NCBI GenBank assembly: GCA_023212645.1
Contig: JALBYC010000017.1
Location: forward strand, 124,001-188,000
Length of the DNA stretch: 64,000 nt
Reading direction: 5' to 3'
Source: Farysia itapuensis
Taxonomy: Eukaryota > Basidiomycota > Ustilaginomycetes > Ustilaginales > Ustilaginaceae
In this document: positions 51,359 through 62,362 of the stretch, piece after piece
Layout: every line of letters starts with the position of its first letter
How positions within the stretch are numbered: the first letter of the stretch is position 1
Position numbers and translations under genes: made by a program
The notes under the pieces: generated by a model
Seen by the model: only the letters and a program-made list of their open reading frames with translations
What the model was told of the DNA's origin: nothing
The model's database searches: none

Positions 51359-51788
51359 TCTGCACGCTTCCCAAATTACTGCAGCTTATGACAGGCCGGA
51401 CCCAGTAGTGGCATCTTATCACGCTAAGCGCCTTGTCCCAACTACGTGTGTGATTTGCGCCAACTGTTTAATTGTGCGGACGGGGGAGGTGTCTCACCCA
51501 CCAACAGGGGCGGGATCGGGCGGGACGAGCGCGGAATGCAATGTTGGACGGGTTCGAGACCCTGTGGTTTAAATCCGAACTGAGAATTGGGGTTACTGAG
51601 ACAAGGGCGCAGGCGCCTGAAGCACGAGCCAAATTTCCAATTTGGCAGGGCAGAAGAAAGGGCCAGCCCGTGCCACGTCGCCAATTTCACCTGCGCACAC
51701 AGCGTGGCGACTTTAAATTGAGCCGTGTTCCTTGCCCGTTCTTCTCTTCACCACCTTCCCTTTTTTAAAGGCTCCTTCCACCAACACA
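51359..51788. promoter_or_regulatory. Intergenic region upstream of protein disulfide isomerase
   Basis: 430 bp holding the apc1 3' end and the pdi1 promoter. It is GC-rich around 51478-51560, and an AT-rich TTTAAATTGA lies at 51712-51721. UPR-type motifs are listed separately. Confidence 0.5.
51673..51706 (+). promoter_or_regulatory. UPR-type elements upstream of pdi1
   Basis: CCACGTC (51673-51679; GACGTGG on the other strand, as in Hac1/XBP1-type sites) and CAGCGTG (51700-51706; the core of the yeast UPRE) lie 83-116 bp upstream of the ATG of a canonical unfolded-protein-response target. Confidence 0.5.
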
Positions 51789-53365
51789 ATGCGTTTCTCA
51801 CGATCTGCCGTTGCGGCTGGTCTGGCCACCGCCGCCACTATGATGGCTGCCGAAGCATCGTCGTCCTCGGATGTTCTGCAGCTTGGCAAGGAAAACTTCA
51901 CCGCTTCTGTTCAGACAGAGGTAAGTTGTTCTGCTCAACGGTGTTAAGCTGGATCACTTTGCTAATATTTCTGTTGCGTTGACAGCCTCTGATGTTGATC
52001 GAGTTCTATGCTCCCTGGTGTGGCCATTGCAAGGCTTTGGCTCCCGAGTATGAAAAAGCCTCGACTGAGCTGCTCCCTAGCGGAATCAAACTTGCCAAGG
52101 TCGACTGCACGGACGAACAGGAGCTTTGCGGCGAACACGGCGTTGAAGGCTTCCCTACCCTCAAAGTCTTCCGACAGGGTGTTTCTGCCGAGTACAACGG
52201 CAACCGCAAGGCTGACGGCATTGTCTCATACATGAAGAAGCAATCTCTTCCCGCTCTCTCAACTGTTTCTGCCAGCAACTTTACCGAATTTAAGGGCAAG
52301 GACCGTATCGTCGCTGTGGCCTTCATCGACAGCTCCGATTCTGCCCACCTCGACCAGATCTCTGAAGTTGCCAACAAGCTTCGGGACGACTACCTTTTCG
52401 GTGTTTCTCACGACGCTTCGGTAGCTGAGCAGGCCGGTGTCAAGGCACCCGCTCTTGTCCTCTACCGCCAGTTTGACGAGCCCGAAGTCAAGTACAGCCA
52501 AGCTCTCAACGCCGAAGACATCACTGCTTTCCTCAAAGCTGAGTCCATTCCGATCATCGACGAGCTGAGCGCCGAGAACTTCATGTCGTACGCCGAATCT
52601 GGTCTTCCGTTGGCCTACCTCTTTGCTGACCCCGAAGCCAAGGATTTGCAGTCTCACATCGACTCGATCAAGTCGCTGGCCAAGAGCTACAAGGGCAAGA
52701 TCAACTTTGTCTGGATTGACGCCATCAAGTTCTCTGCTCACGCCAAGGCCCTTAACATCCAGGGCGAATCGTGGCCCGCATTTGCCATCCAGGACATTGA
52801 GCAAAACCTCAAGTACCCATTGGAGGAGGTTTCGTCAGACCTGGTCGGCAAGATTACCAACTTTGTGTCCCAGTACACTTCTGGCAGCTTGAAGCCTTCG
52901 ATCAAGTCGGAGCCTGTGCCCAAGGACCAGGACGGCCCGGTTCACATTTTGGTAGCCGACGAGTTCGACAAATACATCAACGACGACTCGACCGACAAGC
53001 TGGTCGAGTTTTACGCTCCTTGGTGTGGCCACTGCAAGACTCTGGCGCCCACCTATGACTCGCTCGGTGAGAAGTACAAGGCGTTCAAAGACAAGGTGCT
53101 GATTGCCAAGATGGACGCCACAGCCAACGACATCCCACCGTCGGCCGGCTTCCAAGTCCAGTCGTTCCCTACGATCAAATTCCAAGCCGCGGGAACCAAG
53201 GACTGGATTGACTTTACTGGCGACCGATCCCTCGAAGGATTTGTCGACTTCATCAGCCTCAACGGCAAGCACAAAGTCTCTGTCGACCTCGAGCCTGTCA
53301 ACAGCACCGAGGGTAAGGACCCTGCTATTGCCAAGGACGACGTACCGCACCACGAAGAGCTCTAA
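51789..53365 (+). CDS. pdi1: ER protein disulfide isomerase
   Basis: Catalyses disulfide formation and rearrangement in the ER lumen. Exons 51789-51920 and 51986-53365 (65-nt intron, phase 0); 503 residues, the usual length for fungal Pdi1. N-terminal signal peptide MRFSRSAVAAGLATAATMMA. Thioredoxin domains a-b-b'-a': active sites WCGHC at 55-59 and again at 390-394, both in FYAPWCGHCK context. The b and b' domains lack CxxC. The C-terminus is H-E-E-L, an HDEL-type retrieval signal. The conserved cis-Pro loops GFPTLKVF and SFPTIKFQ are present. UPR-type elements in the promoter fit the role. Confidence 0.97.
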
Positions 53366-53733
53366 GCTGTGTGACTTACTTGAGTACTACTTTATGGCCA
53401 TAGCACCTCGCTGCAATACAAGAAGACTGACTGCTATCTGCAGGTGTGTTTGTGAGACGGCGAGCTCACAAGTAGCGATTACGAGGGACTTGGTGGCTGC
53501 AATTGGCGCGGTAGCGTTGGCCGTTGGCCGAATTTGGTTTGATCTGTTAGGTCGCGTGTTTTGAATTTGGAAGAAGGATCCCAGAAGTAAAGCGTAAGGC
53601 GCGGAACGAAGGAGAAAAAGAAACAAAAAAAAACTTCGAGTGTTGGTGGATGGCCCGAGTGTTTTTTTAGAAGACGGCATTCCTCTTCTGCCACCCACCA
53701 CATATCATTACCAAAAGCATTCAATCATCCATC
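53366..53733. promoter_or_regulatory. Intergenic region upstream of eEF1-gamma
   Basis: 368 bp with the pdi1 3' end and the eEF1-gamma promoter. An A-rich patch lies at 53611-53633. No gene seen. Confidence 0.45.
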
Positions 53734-55329
53734 ATGGCACCCATTGGATCAATCTACGGCTACGTTGGACACCCCAAGGTCAACCGCGTAAGTTTCAGGC
53801 AAGATTTAGCATTCGCCCTTGTGTGGCGGCTGTCAAGGGCTGATCACTGACCACGGTTGCTTTCTGTTCGAACAGGCTCTCGGAGCTGCCAAGTACAATG
53901 GTCTCGAGCTCGAGGTCGTCGAGACCAACGCTATGAAGGGAGACACCAAGAAGCCCGAGTTCACCGCCATCTTCCCTTACGGCAAGATCCCCGGCTTCAA
54001 GGGCTCTGACGGTTTCACTCTCTTCGAGGGCAAGGCCATCGCCAGATACAGTAAGTCTTACGCCTGTGAACATCTCGCTCGATCATGGCCCAGCATATCA
54101 GTTGAAAGCTACAGACAGAGGCCTCGCCTCGCCCTTGAATGATGCTACTGATCTTTCAGTTATCCCTGTCTAAATCACCCCGGTCGACACATTTCACGCT
54201 TAACGCACTGATCCATTGGCGACGCACCTGTAGCTTATGTTGGCCTAGATCGAGCAAGATGAAGCCTCGATCAGCTGCTGACACCTTCTACACGTTTGAA
54301 ACAGTCGCCGGCCTTTCGGACAACTCGAAGTTGCTCGGCACTGACGCCAAGTCTGCTGCCCTGGTGGAGCAGTTCGTTTCTTTCGCTGATGACGAGATCC
54401 TCAACCCTGGTATCCAGCTCATGCTCCTGTGCATGGGCATTGTTCCTTACAACAAGGCCGCCGAGCAGAAGTGCTGGGACGCTCTTGACCGCTCATTCAC
54501 TTACCTCGAGGCAGTCCTCAAGAAGAAGACCTTCCTCGTCGGACACCGTGTCACCCTCGCTGATCTGACCGTCGCTTCCGACCTCGCCATGGTCTTTGCA
54601 CGACTGGCCGGTGTCAACTTCCGAAGCAGGTACCCCAACACCGTTCGATACTACAAGACTGTCACAAACCAGCCCCACCTTCTCGACATCTTCTCCAGCA
54701 TCACTCTTGCCGAGGACAACATCAAGTTCACCCCTCCCAAGAAGGAGGAGAAGCCCAAGGCTGCTGCTGCTGCCCCTGCTGCTGCCAAGCCCAAGGCTGC
54801 CCCCAAGCCCCAAGAGGATGACGAAGACGACGAGCCCAAGGCCGCCCCCAAGCCCAAGAACCCCTTGGACGATTTGCCTAAGTCGAGCTTTGTGCTGGAC
54901 GAGTGGAAGCGAACCTACTCGAACGAGGACACACGCGAGAAGGCGCTGCCCTGGTTCTTTGAGCACTACGACAAGGAAGGTTACTCGATCGTCCGAATTG
55001 ACTACAAGTACAACGAGGAGCTGCAGGCTGTATTTCAGTCCAACAACCTCATCGGCGGCTTCTTCACCCGACTCGAGGCTTCGCGCAAGTACGTCATGGG
55101 CACCGCCGGTGTCTTTGGTGAGAACAACGACAACCTGATTGCCGGTGTGTTGATCACTCGTGGTAATGACCCCAAGAAGGTTCTCGAGGTTGCCCCCGAT
55201 GTCGACTCGTACACTCTTACTCCCCTCGACATTACCAAGCCCGAGGACAAGAAGTTCTTCGAGGACATGATGTGCTGGGAGCTCAGCATCAACGGCAAGG
55301 CCTTTGCCGACGGCAAGATCATGAAGTAG
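53734..55329 (+). CDS. Translation elongation factor 1-gamma
   Basis: Structural subunit of the eEF1B complex, which recycles eEF1A-GDP. Exons 53734-53787, 53876-54050 and 54305-55329; 417 residues. The last intron is 254 nt; its acceptor GAAACAG (ending 54304) is preceded by a CTGAC branch-type sequence and restores AIARYIAGLSDNSKLLG. A glutathione-S-transferase-like N domain (GYVGHPKVNRALGAAKYNGL, FPYGKIPGFKGSDGFTLFEG) and C domain (CWDALDRSFTYLEAVLKKKT) are followed by a Lys/Ala/Pro linker with an acidic patch, then the EF1G domain (NPLDDLPKSSFVLDEWKRTY onward; WFFEHYDKEGYSI; CWELSINGKAFADGKIMK). All family landmarks are present. Confidence 0.96.
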
Positions 55330-55562
55330 ATTTTTTCTTCACTCTCGTCATGCCACTTACTGCAATTCCACCATGCTGATTACCTGCTTTGACATTGTGT
55401 TCACGTTTGTACGTTCTATGCGTTCGCGCGTTCGCTTTCGCGCTTTCGAGCTTTCGTGGAAGATTCGTCTTGATCTGACACGGTGCTCAAAAGTATTTGA
55501 GATGTTTTTGAGCCCGGACCAGCTTGATGCTGCTTGACCTTGGACGACGGCGTGGGATAGAC
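55330..55562. promoter_or_regulatory. Promoter region of the cyclic phosphodiesterase gene with TTCG repeats
   Basis: Six TTCG motifs are crowded between 55423 and 55467, most in CGCTTTCG-like contexts, about 100-140 bp upstream of the ATG. The function is unknown. Confidence 0.4.
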
Positions 55563-56308
55563 ATGGGTGAGTTCCAGCAAAGTCGCTTGAGGAAACATTC
55601 TGCGGCAGTCTCGCTGAAAGGCAGTGTACTTTCGCTTGTGCAGCGAATGCTAATGTTGGCGTCTTTGCAGGGCTCGCGTTGTGGCTAGTTCCGCATCCAG
55701 GGTCTGATGCTGCCCGCATCCTGCATCGTGAGATGGAAGCACTCAGGTCGGGATACTATCCTGACTCGCCATCGTTCAAGTGCCATGCTACGCTCATTTC
55801 CGGTCTGAACCACAAGGATCACGGAACCTTGCAGGAAATCATCTCAGCAACAGAGACAGCTATCAAGACATGGCTTGAAGATGCACAGAGCGCTACTGGA
55901 CATGGCTCGACGTCTGAGCCGATGTCAGTAACCTTCCAGGACGTGGCTACCCGTGGATCCTACTTCCAGTGCATACTCCTCGCTCTGGATACGCACAACG
56001 AACAACTGTTGTCGCTCAACCAGCAAATGCGACAAACGTTCAAGCTCAATCATCAGCCAGCCTTTTTCCCACACATCTCACTTCTGTACGCCGATCTCAC
56101 GGCTGAACAGGCTCAGGAACGTATCCGCGACATGGAACAGAGAGGCGTGTTTGAGCGGATTGGCGCTACCATCGACTCAGACAGCAGCTCATCTCGCATC
56201 GACTTTGCTGGGCTGACGCACCTCGACTTGTTCGAGATCCAGTTGTACGACTGTAACGGTCCACCAGAAGGCTGGAGTCTGCTGCATACTTTCTCTTTGT
56301 CTCCGTAA
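55563..56308 (+). CDS. cpd1: 2H-family 2',3'-cyclic-nucleotide 3'-phosphodiesterase (Cpd1-like), 4-nt first exon
   Basis: 2H phosphoesterase related to yeast Cpd1, which hydrolyses ADP-ribose 1'',2''-cyclic phosphate from tRNA splicing and 2',3'-cyclic nucleotides. I propose exon 1 of only four bases (ATGG, 55563-55566), donor GTGAGT, acceptor TTTGCAG (ending 55670), and exon 2 55671-56308; the joined protein is 213 residues starting MGLALWLVPHPGSD, which aligns with the Cpd1 start (an Ala-Leu-Trp opening). Both catalytic tetrapeptides are present: H40-A-T42 in FKCHATLISG and H136-I-S138 in FFPHISLLYAD. No other in-frame ATG precedes the first strand, which supports the micro-exon. Confidence in the family is high and in exon 1 moderate. 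Confidence 0.85.
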
Positions 56309-56513
56309 TTAGTCACATGTGCTGAGCGTAGGTCGAACTGTTGCAAGGAAAGATCATGTGTATTTTGTGGATTGTGATACAATGAGATGCAGTCGAGATC
56401 TACGCCAATTTAGCGACGCACTTGACTGACGCTGAAGAATGGGCATGTCGAAATATGCACGGAGGAACGGAAGCTTGTCGGAGCATGTGTTGACGATGAG
56501 GGCAACGAGACGA

Positions 56514-57564
<1,051 letters not shown>

Positions 57565-59031
57565 ATGGCAACGCTCGTCGACAACTCGGGAGCAGAGGCT
57601 TCCTCCTCAGCCCCGCAACAGCAGCAATATGACGATGACACTCCCCTGTTCACATGCTTGTCATGCAGCATTGCCTTTCCTAACCCCGAAGATCAGCGAG
57701 TTCACTATCGCTCCGATTTGCATCGGTACAACATGAAACGTCGCGTTGCGAACCTGCCACCGGTCAGAGCTGATGTCTTCAACGCAAAGATTCTAGAACG
57801 ACGAGCTGCTATTGCGCAAGAACAGCAGGAAGCTGCAGGACTTGACCGATGTGAGGCCTGCGACAAGAAATTTGCTTCCGTCAACGCATATCGCGCCCAT
57901 CTGAACGCCAAGAAGCACAAGGAAAATGTCAGCAAGCTGGAGAAGAAGACAGCAGCTTCTGCTGCGCCCGTTCAAGCAGACTCGACGTTGGAAGGAGACG
58001 CTCCACTCGTGTTCCGAATCCCAAGAAACACAGAGCAGTCACAGCCAGCAACGCAGTCAGAAGAAGTACTTCCGAAAGATCCGATCGCTGAGAAGTCGGC
58101 GCGAGCTCCGCTTGTTGTTCCTGAAAACGCCACTGAAGAGCAGATTCAAGCAGCGATTGATGCAAAAGTCGCATCTTCGCGTAGAATTGATCCGTCGAAC
58201 GAATGCATCTTTTGTCCTACAGCCCGCTTCTCCGACCTCAAGGACTCACTGGCACACATGTCTAAAGTTCACGGCTTCTTCATCCCAGACTCGGAGTACA
58301 TTGTAGACTTGCCAGGTCTGGTCACGTACCTTGCTGACAAGGTCAGCATTGGCAATATCTGCCTGTACTGCAATGGTCGAGGTCGAGGATTCCACAATCT
58401 AGAGAGCGTTCGAAAACATATGATCGACAAGTACCATTGCAAGCTCGCATACTCGAGCCAAGAGGACCAGCTTGAGCTCAGTGACTTCTACGACTTCACC
58501 AGCTCTTATCCTGACGCTGAGGACGACGACGAATGGGTCGAGGCAGATGACGATGAAGGTTCGGACGAAATGGAAGTCGACGCTGAAAGCGAAGCCGGGG
58601 CTGTCTCTTCAGTCAATGCAGAGAAGGAAGGAAGCGAAGCCATTAGATACGGCGACTCCGAGCTCGAGCTGGTCCTTCCCTCTGGAGCAAGATTGGGTCA
58701 TCGATCACTTCGACGCTACTACCAGCAAACCTTGTGGCAGACACCTGCATCCCAGGCGCAGGAAGACGAGATGTCGCGCAGATACGGCGGCGGAGGTGCT
58801 CTCGCGCGTCGTCTTATCGCCGAGAGCGGCATGGGCCACCACGACGCTGACGGTACTCTAGTCACCGGTCGTCATGGTCAAGTCATTAAAGCCCGCAACC
58901 GTGGCCAAGCCCGAGAAGCAAAGCGTCACATCAACGAGTTTAGAGATCGCAACATCAAGGAGCAACACCGCACACGTATCGGCTTCATTAACAACAGCCA
59001 AAAGCATTTCCGCGACCCTTTGCTCCAATAA
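57565..59031 (+). CDS. rei1: Pre-60S maturation zinc-finger protein Rei1 (ZNF622-like)
   Basis: Cytoplasmic factor that probes the 60S exit tunnel and releases the Arx1 shuttling factor. Single exon, 488 residues. C2H2 fingers: FTCLSCSIAFPNPEDQRVHYRSDLHRYNMKR is split here as CLSC...H-x5-H near residue 30-60; CEACDKKFASVNAYRAHLNA near 95; CIFCPTARFSDLKDSLAHMS near 212; and CLYCNGRGRGFHNLESVRKH near 266, followed by HMIDKYHCKLAY. An acidic stretch (about 318-350) and the Rei1 C-terminal block LPSGARLGHRSLRRYYQQTL and NNSQKHFRDPLLQ complete the family pattern. Confidence 0.95.
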   Translation: MATLVDNSGAEASSSAPQQQQYDDDTPLFTCLSCSIAFPNPEDQRVHYRSDLHRYNMKRRVANLPPVRADVFNAKILERRAAIAQEQQEAAGLDRCEACDKKFASVNAYRAHLNAKKHKENVSKLEKKTAASAAPVQADSTLEGDAPLVFRIPRNTEQSQPATQSEEVLPKDPIAEKSARAPLVVPENATEEQIQAAIDAKVASSRRIDPSNECIFCPTARFSDLKDSLAHMSKVHGFFIPDSEYIVDLPGLVTYLADKVSIGNICLYCNGRGRGFHNLESVRKHMIDKYHCKLAYSSQEDQLELSDFYDFTSSYPDAEDDDEWVEADDDEGSDEMEVDAESEAGAVSSVNAEKEGSEAIRYGDSELELVLPSGARLGHRSLRRYYQQTLWQTPASQAQEDEMSRRYGGGGALARRLIAESGMGHHDADGTLVTGRHGQVIKARNRGQAREAKRHINEFRDRNIKEQHRTRIGFINNSQKHFRDPLLQ

Positions 59032-59173
59032 TCGTTCCCTCTCCCTTGCACACTGATATTGGCAAAAGCATGGTAATTATTGCAAAACAATGATGATGGC
59101 CAGACATGATGGACCAGAGACGAGGGTATATGCATGAAATTGGAAGTGAGATCTCTGCGGCGACCTGTGCAGA

Positions 59174-60487
59174 TTACGACTTGCGCTGCTTTTTGGCAAC
59201 GACCATGGCTGAGATGACCAGATCCCAGCTTCGATCCAACTGCGCCCAGAATTCGGGAGCAAAGACGCCCAAGGCCACACCGTTCTTCCAGAAGGCTTGG
59301 ATCTTCTGCAGGACTGCCAGTAGTGATTTCGTGGGCAGTACGGACAACGCTTCAGATAGATCCGCTGCAGAGTATGTAGAAACGTCGATGGAATCGCTCG
59401 TAAGTGATCTCCTTGTAAGATAGCGAACGATGTGCTGGACTGGCAGAAGGTCATGAAAGAGCTCTGTGGTGGACTGAGAGTAGAACCAGCGCAACATTGC
59501 GTCAAAGTACTGTGGGTGGGGTACGCATAGGCGCATCAATGGGAATTGGCGGACCTGCTCGCCATCAACAAGCGTCGTGGTACTTTGTGAGAAGAATGGG
59601 ATGGAAACGCACTGCAGGGACAAGGCGAGTCCATGAACTGCGAATATCTTGGGCGCCTGATCGGAAGCATAGACTGCCAGCAGGTGTGTTGGTAGCAGTT
59701 GTGTTTGCGAGAAAGACTCAGACGTATTGAGACTGATGCTGTTTGGCAAGCTCTCGGATGAAAGCAGATTCTCAGAGATTTTCTTCTGGTGTTGACATAA
59801 GAAATCTTCCGTTTGCTGATAAAGGTCAGGTGAGCCACAACGCGCCAAACTGAGATATGCATCAAGCATATACGCCGCTGGCATCTCCGTATCATACGCC
59901 TCCGATGCCTCTGACAAGAAATTGTGACGGACCAAGTGTCCGACCAGGTCATCATGCGGTGAGGAGTTTGGCTGAAGCTTGGGAAGCGGCAGCTTTTGAG
60001 GAATTCGCAGGTTGATGCGACTTTTGGACTTGCTAGCGGCGAGACCCATCTTGCTCCTTGGAGCTGCGGAGCTTTGCAATGCATCAAAAGGTAGTGACGC
60101 AAGAAGTGAGTGTGATTTCTTGGTTGGTGTCTGCGGGCTTGCCATCTTTCTGGCCATGCGGGTTACTGCCACGGGCGACGACTGTCTTGAAGAGGGTAGT
60201 GGAATATGCTTCGTAGCATCTGGACTGACGGGCACTCCAAGCCCATTCAGTTCACGAAGAGCTGTGACCAGTCGACTACTTTGGTGGGTGGCAGGAAGAG
60301 CAAATTCCAGTTTGGATGACTTTGGTGACATGGTCGACGGCGAGCCAAGCTCTTGACGTTTAGGATCACGAAGAGCGACGTTGGTCGCACTGCTGTCACA
60401 GCGCCACTGGGGACTTGCACAACTTTTTGGAATCTTCTGATTCGTAATCAGAGCCAGGGGAGAAGGCCGAGCGGTGGTTGACATCAT
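59174..60487 (-). CDS. Unrecognised protein with possible BTB-like or Clp1-like C-terminal half
   Basis: Single exon, 437 residues, starting MMSTTARPSPLALITNQKIP (a second Met directly follows the first). The first 180 residues are Ser/Pro/Lys-rich and disordered. The C-terminal half is ordered: LVGHLVRHNFLSEASEAYDT, LLAVYASDQAPKIFAVHGLA, and FPLMRLCVPHPQYFDAMLRW followed by FYSQSTTELFHDLLP. The last segment, with VPHP then a hydrophobic helix and WFY, recalls BTB-type folds and the Clp1 (clampless) proteins of basidiomycete mating, but I cannot confirm either. Ends in a basic KKQRKS tail. Tail-to-tail with rei1, 142 bp apart; its 5' side faces the damaged assembly region. Confidence 0.6.
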   Translation of the reverse strand: MMSTTARPSPLALITNQKIPKSCASPQWRCDSSATNVALRDPKRQELGSPSTMSPKSSKLEFALPATHQSSRLVTALRELNGLGVPVSPDATKHIPLPSSRQSSPVAVTRMARKMASPQTPTKKSHSLLASLPFDALQSSAAPRSKMGLAASKSKSRINLRIPQKLPLPKLQPNSSPHDDLVGHLVRHNFLSEASEAYDTEMPAAYMLDAYLSLARCGSPDLYQQTEDFLCQHQKKISENLLSSESLPNSISLNTSESFSQTQLLPTHLLAVYASDQAPKIFAVHGLALSLQCVSIPFFSQSTTTLVDGEQVRQFPLMRLCVPHPQYFDAMLRWFYSQSTTELFHDLLPVQHIVRYLTRRSLTSDSIDVSTYSAADLSEALSVLPTKSLLAVLQKIQAFWKNGVALGVFAPEFWAQLDRSWDLVISAMVVAKKQRKS

Positions 60488-60671
60488 CGTGGCGACGTTG
60501 AATTAAAGATGAGTATTGAGGCAAGCTGTCGAGACAAGCGATAGATGTTGAGTAGAAGGCAGACGAGAAGGTTATCTCATCAAGAGACCTGACGTATATG
60601 TACCTTTGCTACGTATCCCAAGCCTCATCAATGTGGCTTCATTAGCGATCTGCCCTCCTGCATTGAAGCAA

Positions 60672-60702
<31 letters not shown>

Positions 60703-60871
60703 CCACCACGGGGAGCTTTTCCCCCCCCCTTCCCCAAAGGAAAAAAAAAATTCCCGAGCCCGTTTCAAGAAAAGGGCGACAGCCCCCCCCCNNNNNNNNN
60801 NGTCTCTCGGCACCCGCCCCACACCCCACACCCCCAGCCCCCCCCCGCCGCCCCCCCCCCGCCCGGGGCCG

Positions 60872-60920
<49 letters not shown>
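60672..60920. repeat. Poly-G/poly-C low-complexity tract
   Basis: 27 consecutive G (60672-60698), several C runs, and 48 consecutive G (60873-60920), broken by the gap and by C-rich text at 60811-60870. This is typical of low-quality read ends and should not be taken as literal sequence. Confidence 0.8.
60792..60801. other. Assembly gap (10 N)
   Basis: Ten undetermined bases between two homopolymer-rich contig ends. The fixed length of 10 suggests a placeholder rather than a measured gap. Confidence 0.95.
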
Positions 60921-60921
<1 letters not shown>

Positions 60922-61314
60922 CGGTGGCCTACCAACACGGGGATCATTTACCTCATCCTTCGACAGATGGAATAGTACAGTTCCGAGGCCGTTTCAAGCA
61001 AAGGGAGCAAGTCGACGCCGCGGAATTAAGCGCATGGGTAGGTAGTGTGGCAACTTTGTGTTGCGATGAGAGAAACGAAGCGATCAACGATGCGCTAGTG
61101 ACTGTCGAGTTACGCTGATCAGATTCCTGACAGCTTCATTAAAGTCGTTTGTACCCGTTTCCCACCCAGAAATATGCGTCCATGCCTTTCGCCACTTCAT
61201 CGTCTATCAAGGCGTCGATCCTAGCTCCTGCCTTGCACTCAGCAAGAGGGCATGCGGCTCACCCCTCCAAAGACTTGGGCAAGAAATTGCGTTGACCCAC
61301 CGTCTTTCAATCAG

Positions 61315-61380
61315 AAGCTGATGATAGGACTCGTGATAGATCCGTGAGCTGGCGGAAGGTGCCAAGATGATCATCAGCTT
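61315..61380. repeat. Inverted repeat with perfect 11-bp arms
   Basis: AAGCTGATGAT (61315-61325) and ATCATCAGCTT (61370-61380) can pair around a 44-nt loop. It lies in the gene-free region. No snoRNA D box or tRNA features accompany it. Confidence 0.5.
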
Positions 61381-61816
61381 GTCACATTTGCTAGCGGCGC
61401 ATGCGACAAGCGCGTTGACAGCTGTGTGGTCGGGCCTTCAGCAGCCGCATGACTGCGCGTAAGTAGAGCCGGACTACGCCACAAAACGTCTCACGCGGTC
61501 CCTGCTCCATTGGCATCAAAGCATCGAGTCGGAACCTTTGGCTTCACAGCGAACGATCAGCCTGGGAAAGTTGCACCCAAGAGATGTCAGCTCATAAAAC
61601 GGCGTCTCTTGAGCTCGTATGAAGGATGAGACTGTCCTGAAGTCTCCCAGGCGTGAACATTAGAATAGGCTTGACACAGAGCATCCCGCTACAAGCAGAG
61701 TCTCTCTGCCAAGTATCGCCGGCTTTGTGCGAAACTTCGCTCAAAAACGCCAAACAAGTTGAGTAGAATAGACAGGACTGAATTGTGGTTGATGTGCAAG
61801 ATAGGTTGAGCTGCAT

Positions 61817-62362
61817 CTAGATGCCTGTGCCAGTAGTGCCTCGTCCCTCGTCTCGGGAGGCGTAGAACTTTTCCAGAAAGCCTTCTGGTCTCGCAGGAGT
61901 CTGTTAAGCGTGCAAGATTACTTTGTCAGAGATCAAGGTCCGGCGGCCAGATGGATGAGTATACTAACCTCCTCTTCTGCAAACCACTTCATGACGTGAG
62001 TGATTTGCTTCCATGCGTTCATTGTTTCTTGGTATTCTTGTTGCCCTTTGATCAGCATCACATCGAGCACTGCAACATCCTTGATGTTCTTGTTCTTCTC
62101 AAACTTGGTGCGGATCTTAGCTCGGAGCACTGAGGGCGGGATGTCGAGAGCATATAGGGCGCAAATTTCCGGTACCTGGGACAAGGTCGATCACAGAAGA
62201 ACTGGATGTCAGCTTCGTCCTGATGCTCTGCTGCGCAATGCAACAGGCGGTACTTACACCTCGGTAGAAGTTGCGATACAAAGCCACGGAGCGGCGACGG
62301 GCCTCGTCAAGGGAGCCCGAAACTCGTGTGGCCGCTGCCAATCGAGCTGGGATAGTCGTCAT
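61817..62362 (-). CDS. ndufa6: Mitochondrial complex I LYR subunit NDUFA6 (B14)
   Basis: LYR-motif accessory subunit of NADH:ubiquinone oxidoreductase, which binds acyl carrier protein on the matrix arm. Exons 62362-62258, 62175-61969 and 61900-61817; 131 residues (human 128). The donor of intron 2 is GTTAGT, less usual. The LYR motif lies in SVALYRNFYRG (Leu-Tyr-Arg then Phe), followed by VPEICALYALDIPPSVLRAK, the run KFEKNKNIKDVAVLDVMLIKG, and WKQITHVMKWFAEEE, then the terminal TPARPEGFLEKFYASRDEG. The N-terminus MTTIPARLAAATRVSG is compatible with mitochondrial import. Divergent from the P4-ATPase with 362 bp between starts. Confidence 0.93.

Larger units (their letters stand above)
60488..61816. 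other. Gene-free region with assembly damage
   Basis: 1329 bp. 60488-60670 is the upstream sequence of the unrecognised minus-strand gene. 60672-60920 is homopolymer-rich and contains a gap. 60921-61816 is ordinary-looking unique sequence without a supportable gene: frames here are short, and no tRNA or snoRNA could be folded. A gene fragment or non-coding transcript cannot be excluded. Confidence 0.6.

Noticed and set aside
51540..51575. GGGTTCGAGACCC as a possible tRNA or Pol III B box
   Set aside because: Only three stem pairs form and no matching acceptor or D-arm occurs upstream; it lies in the apc1-pdi1 spacer.
60672..60920. Long G runs as a natural G-quadruplex or telomere-like element
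   Set aside because: The runs flank a placeholder gap and an error-rich duplicate, so read-quality artefact is the better explanation.
60606..61118. Apparent coding frames running through the poly-G and N tract
   Set aside because: They consist of poly-Gly, poly-Pro and undefined residues generated by homopolymers and the gap.
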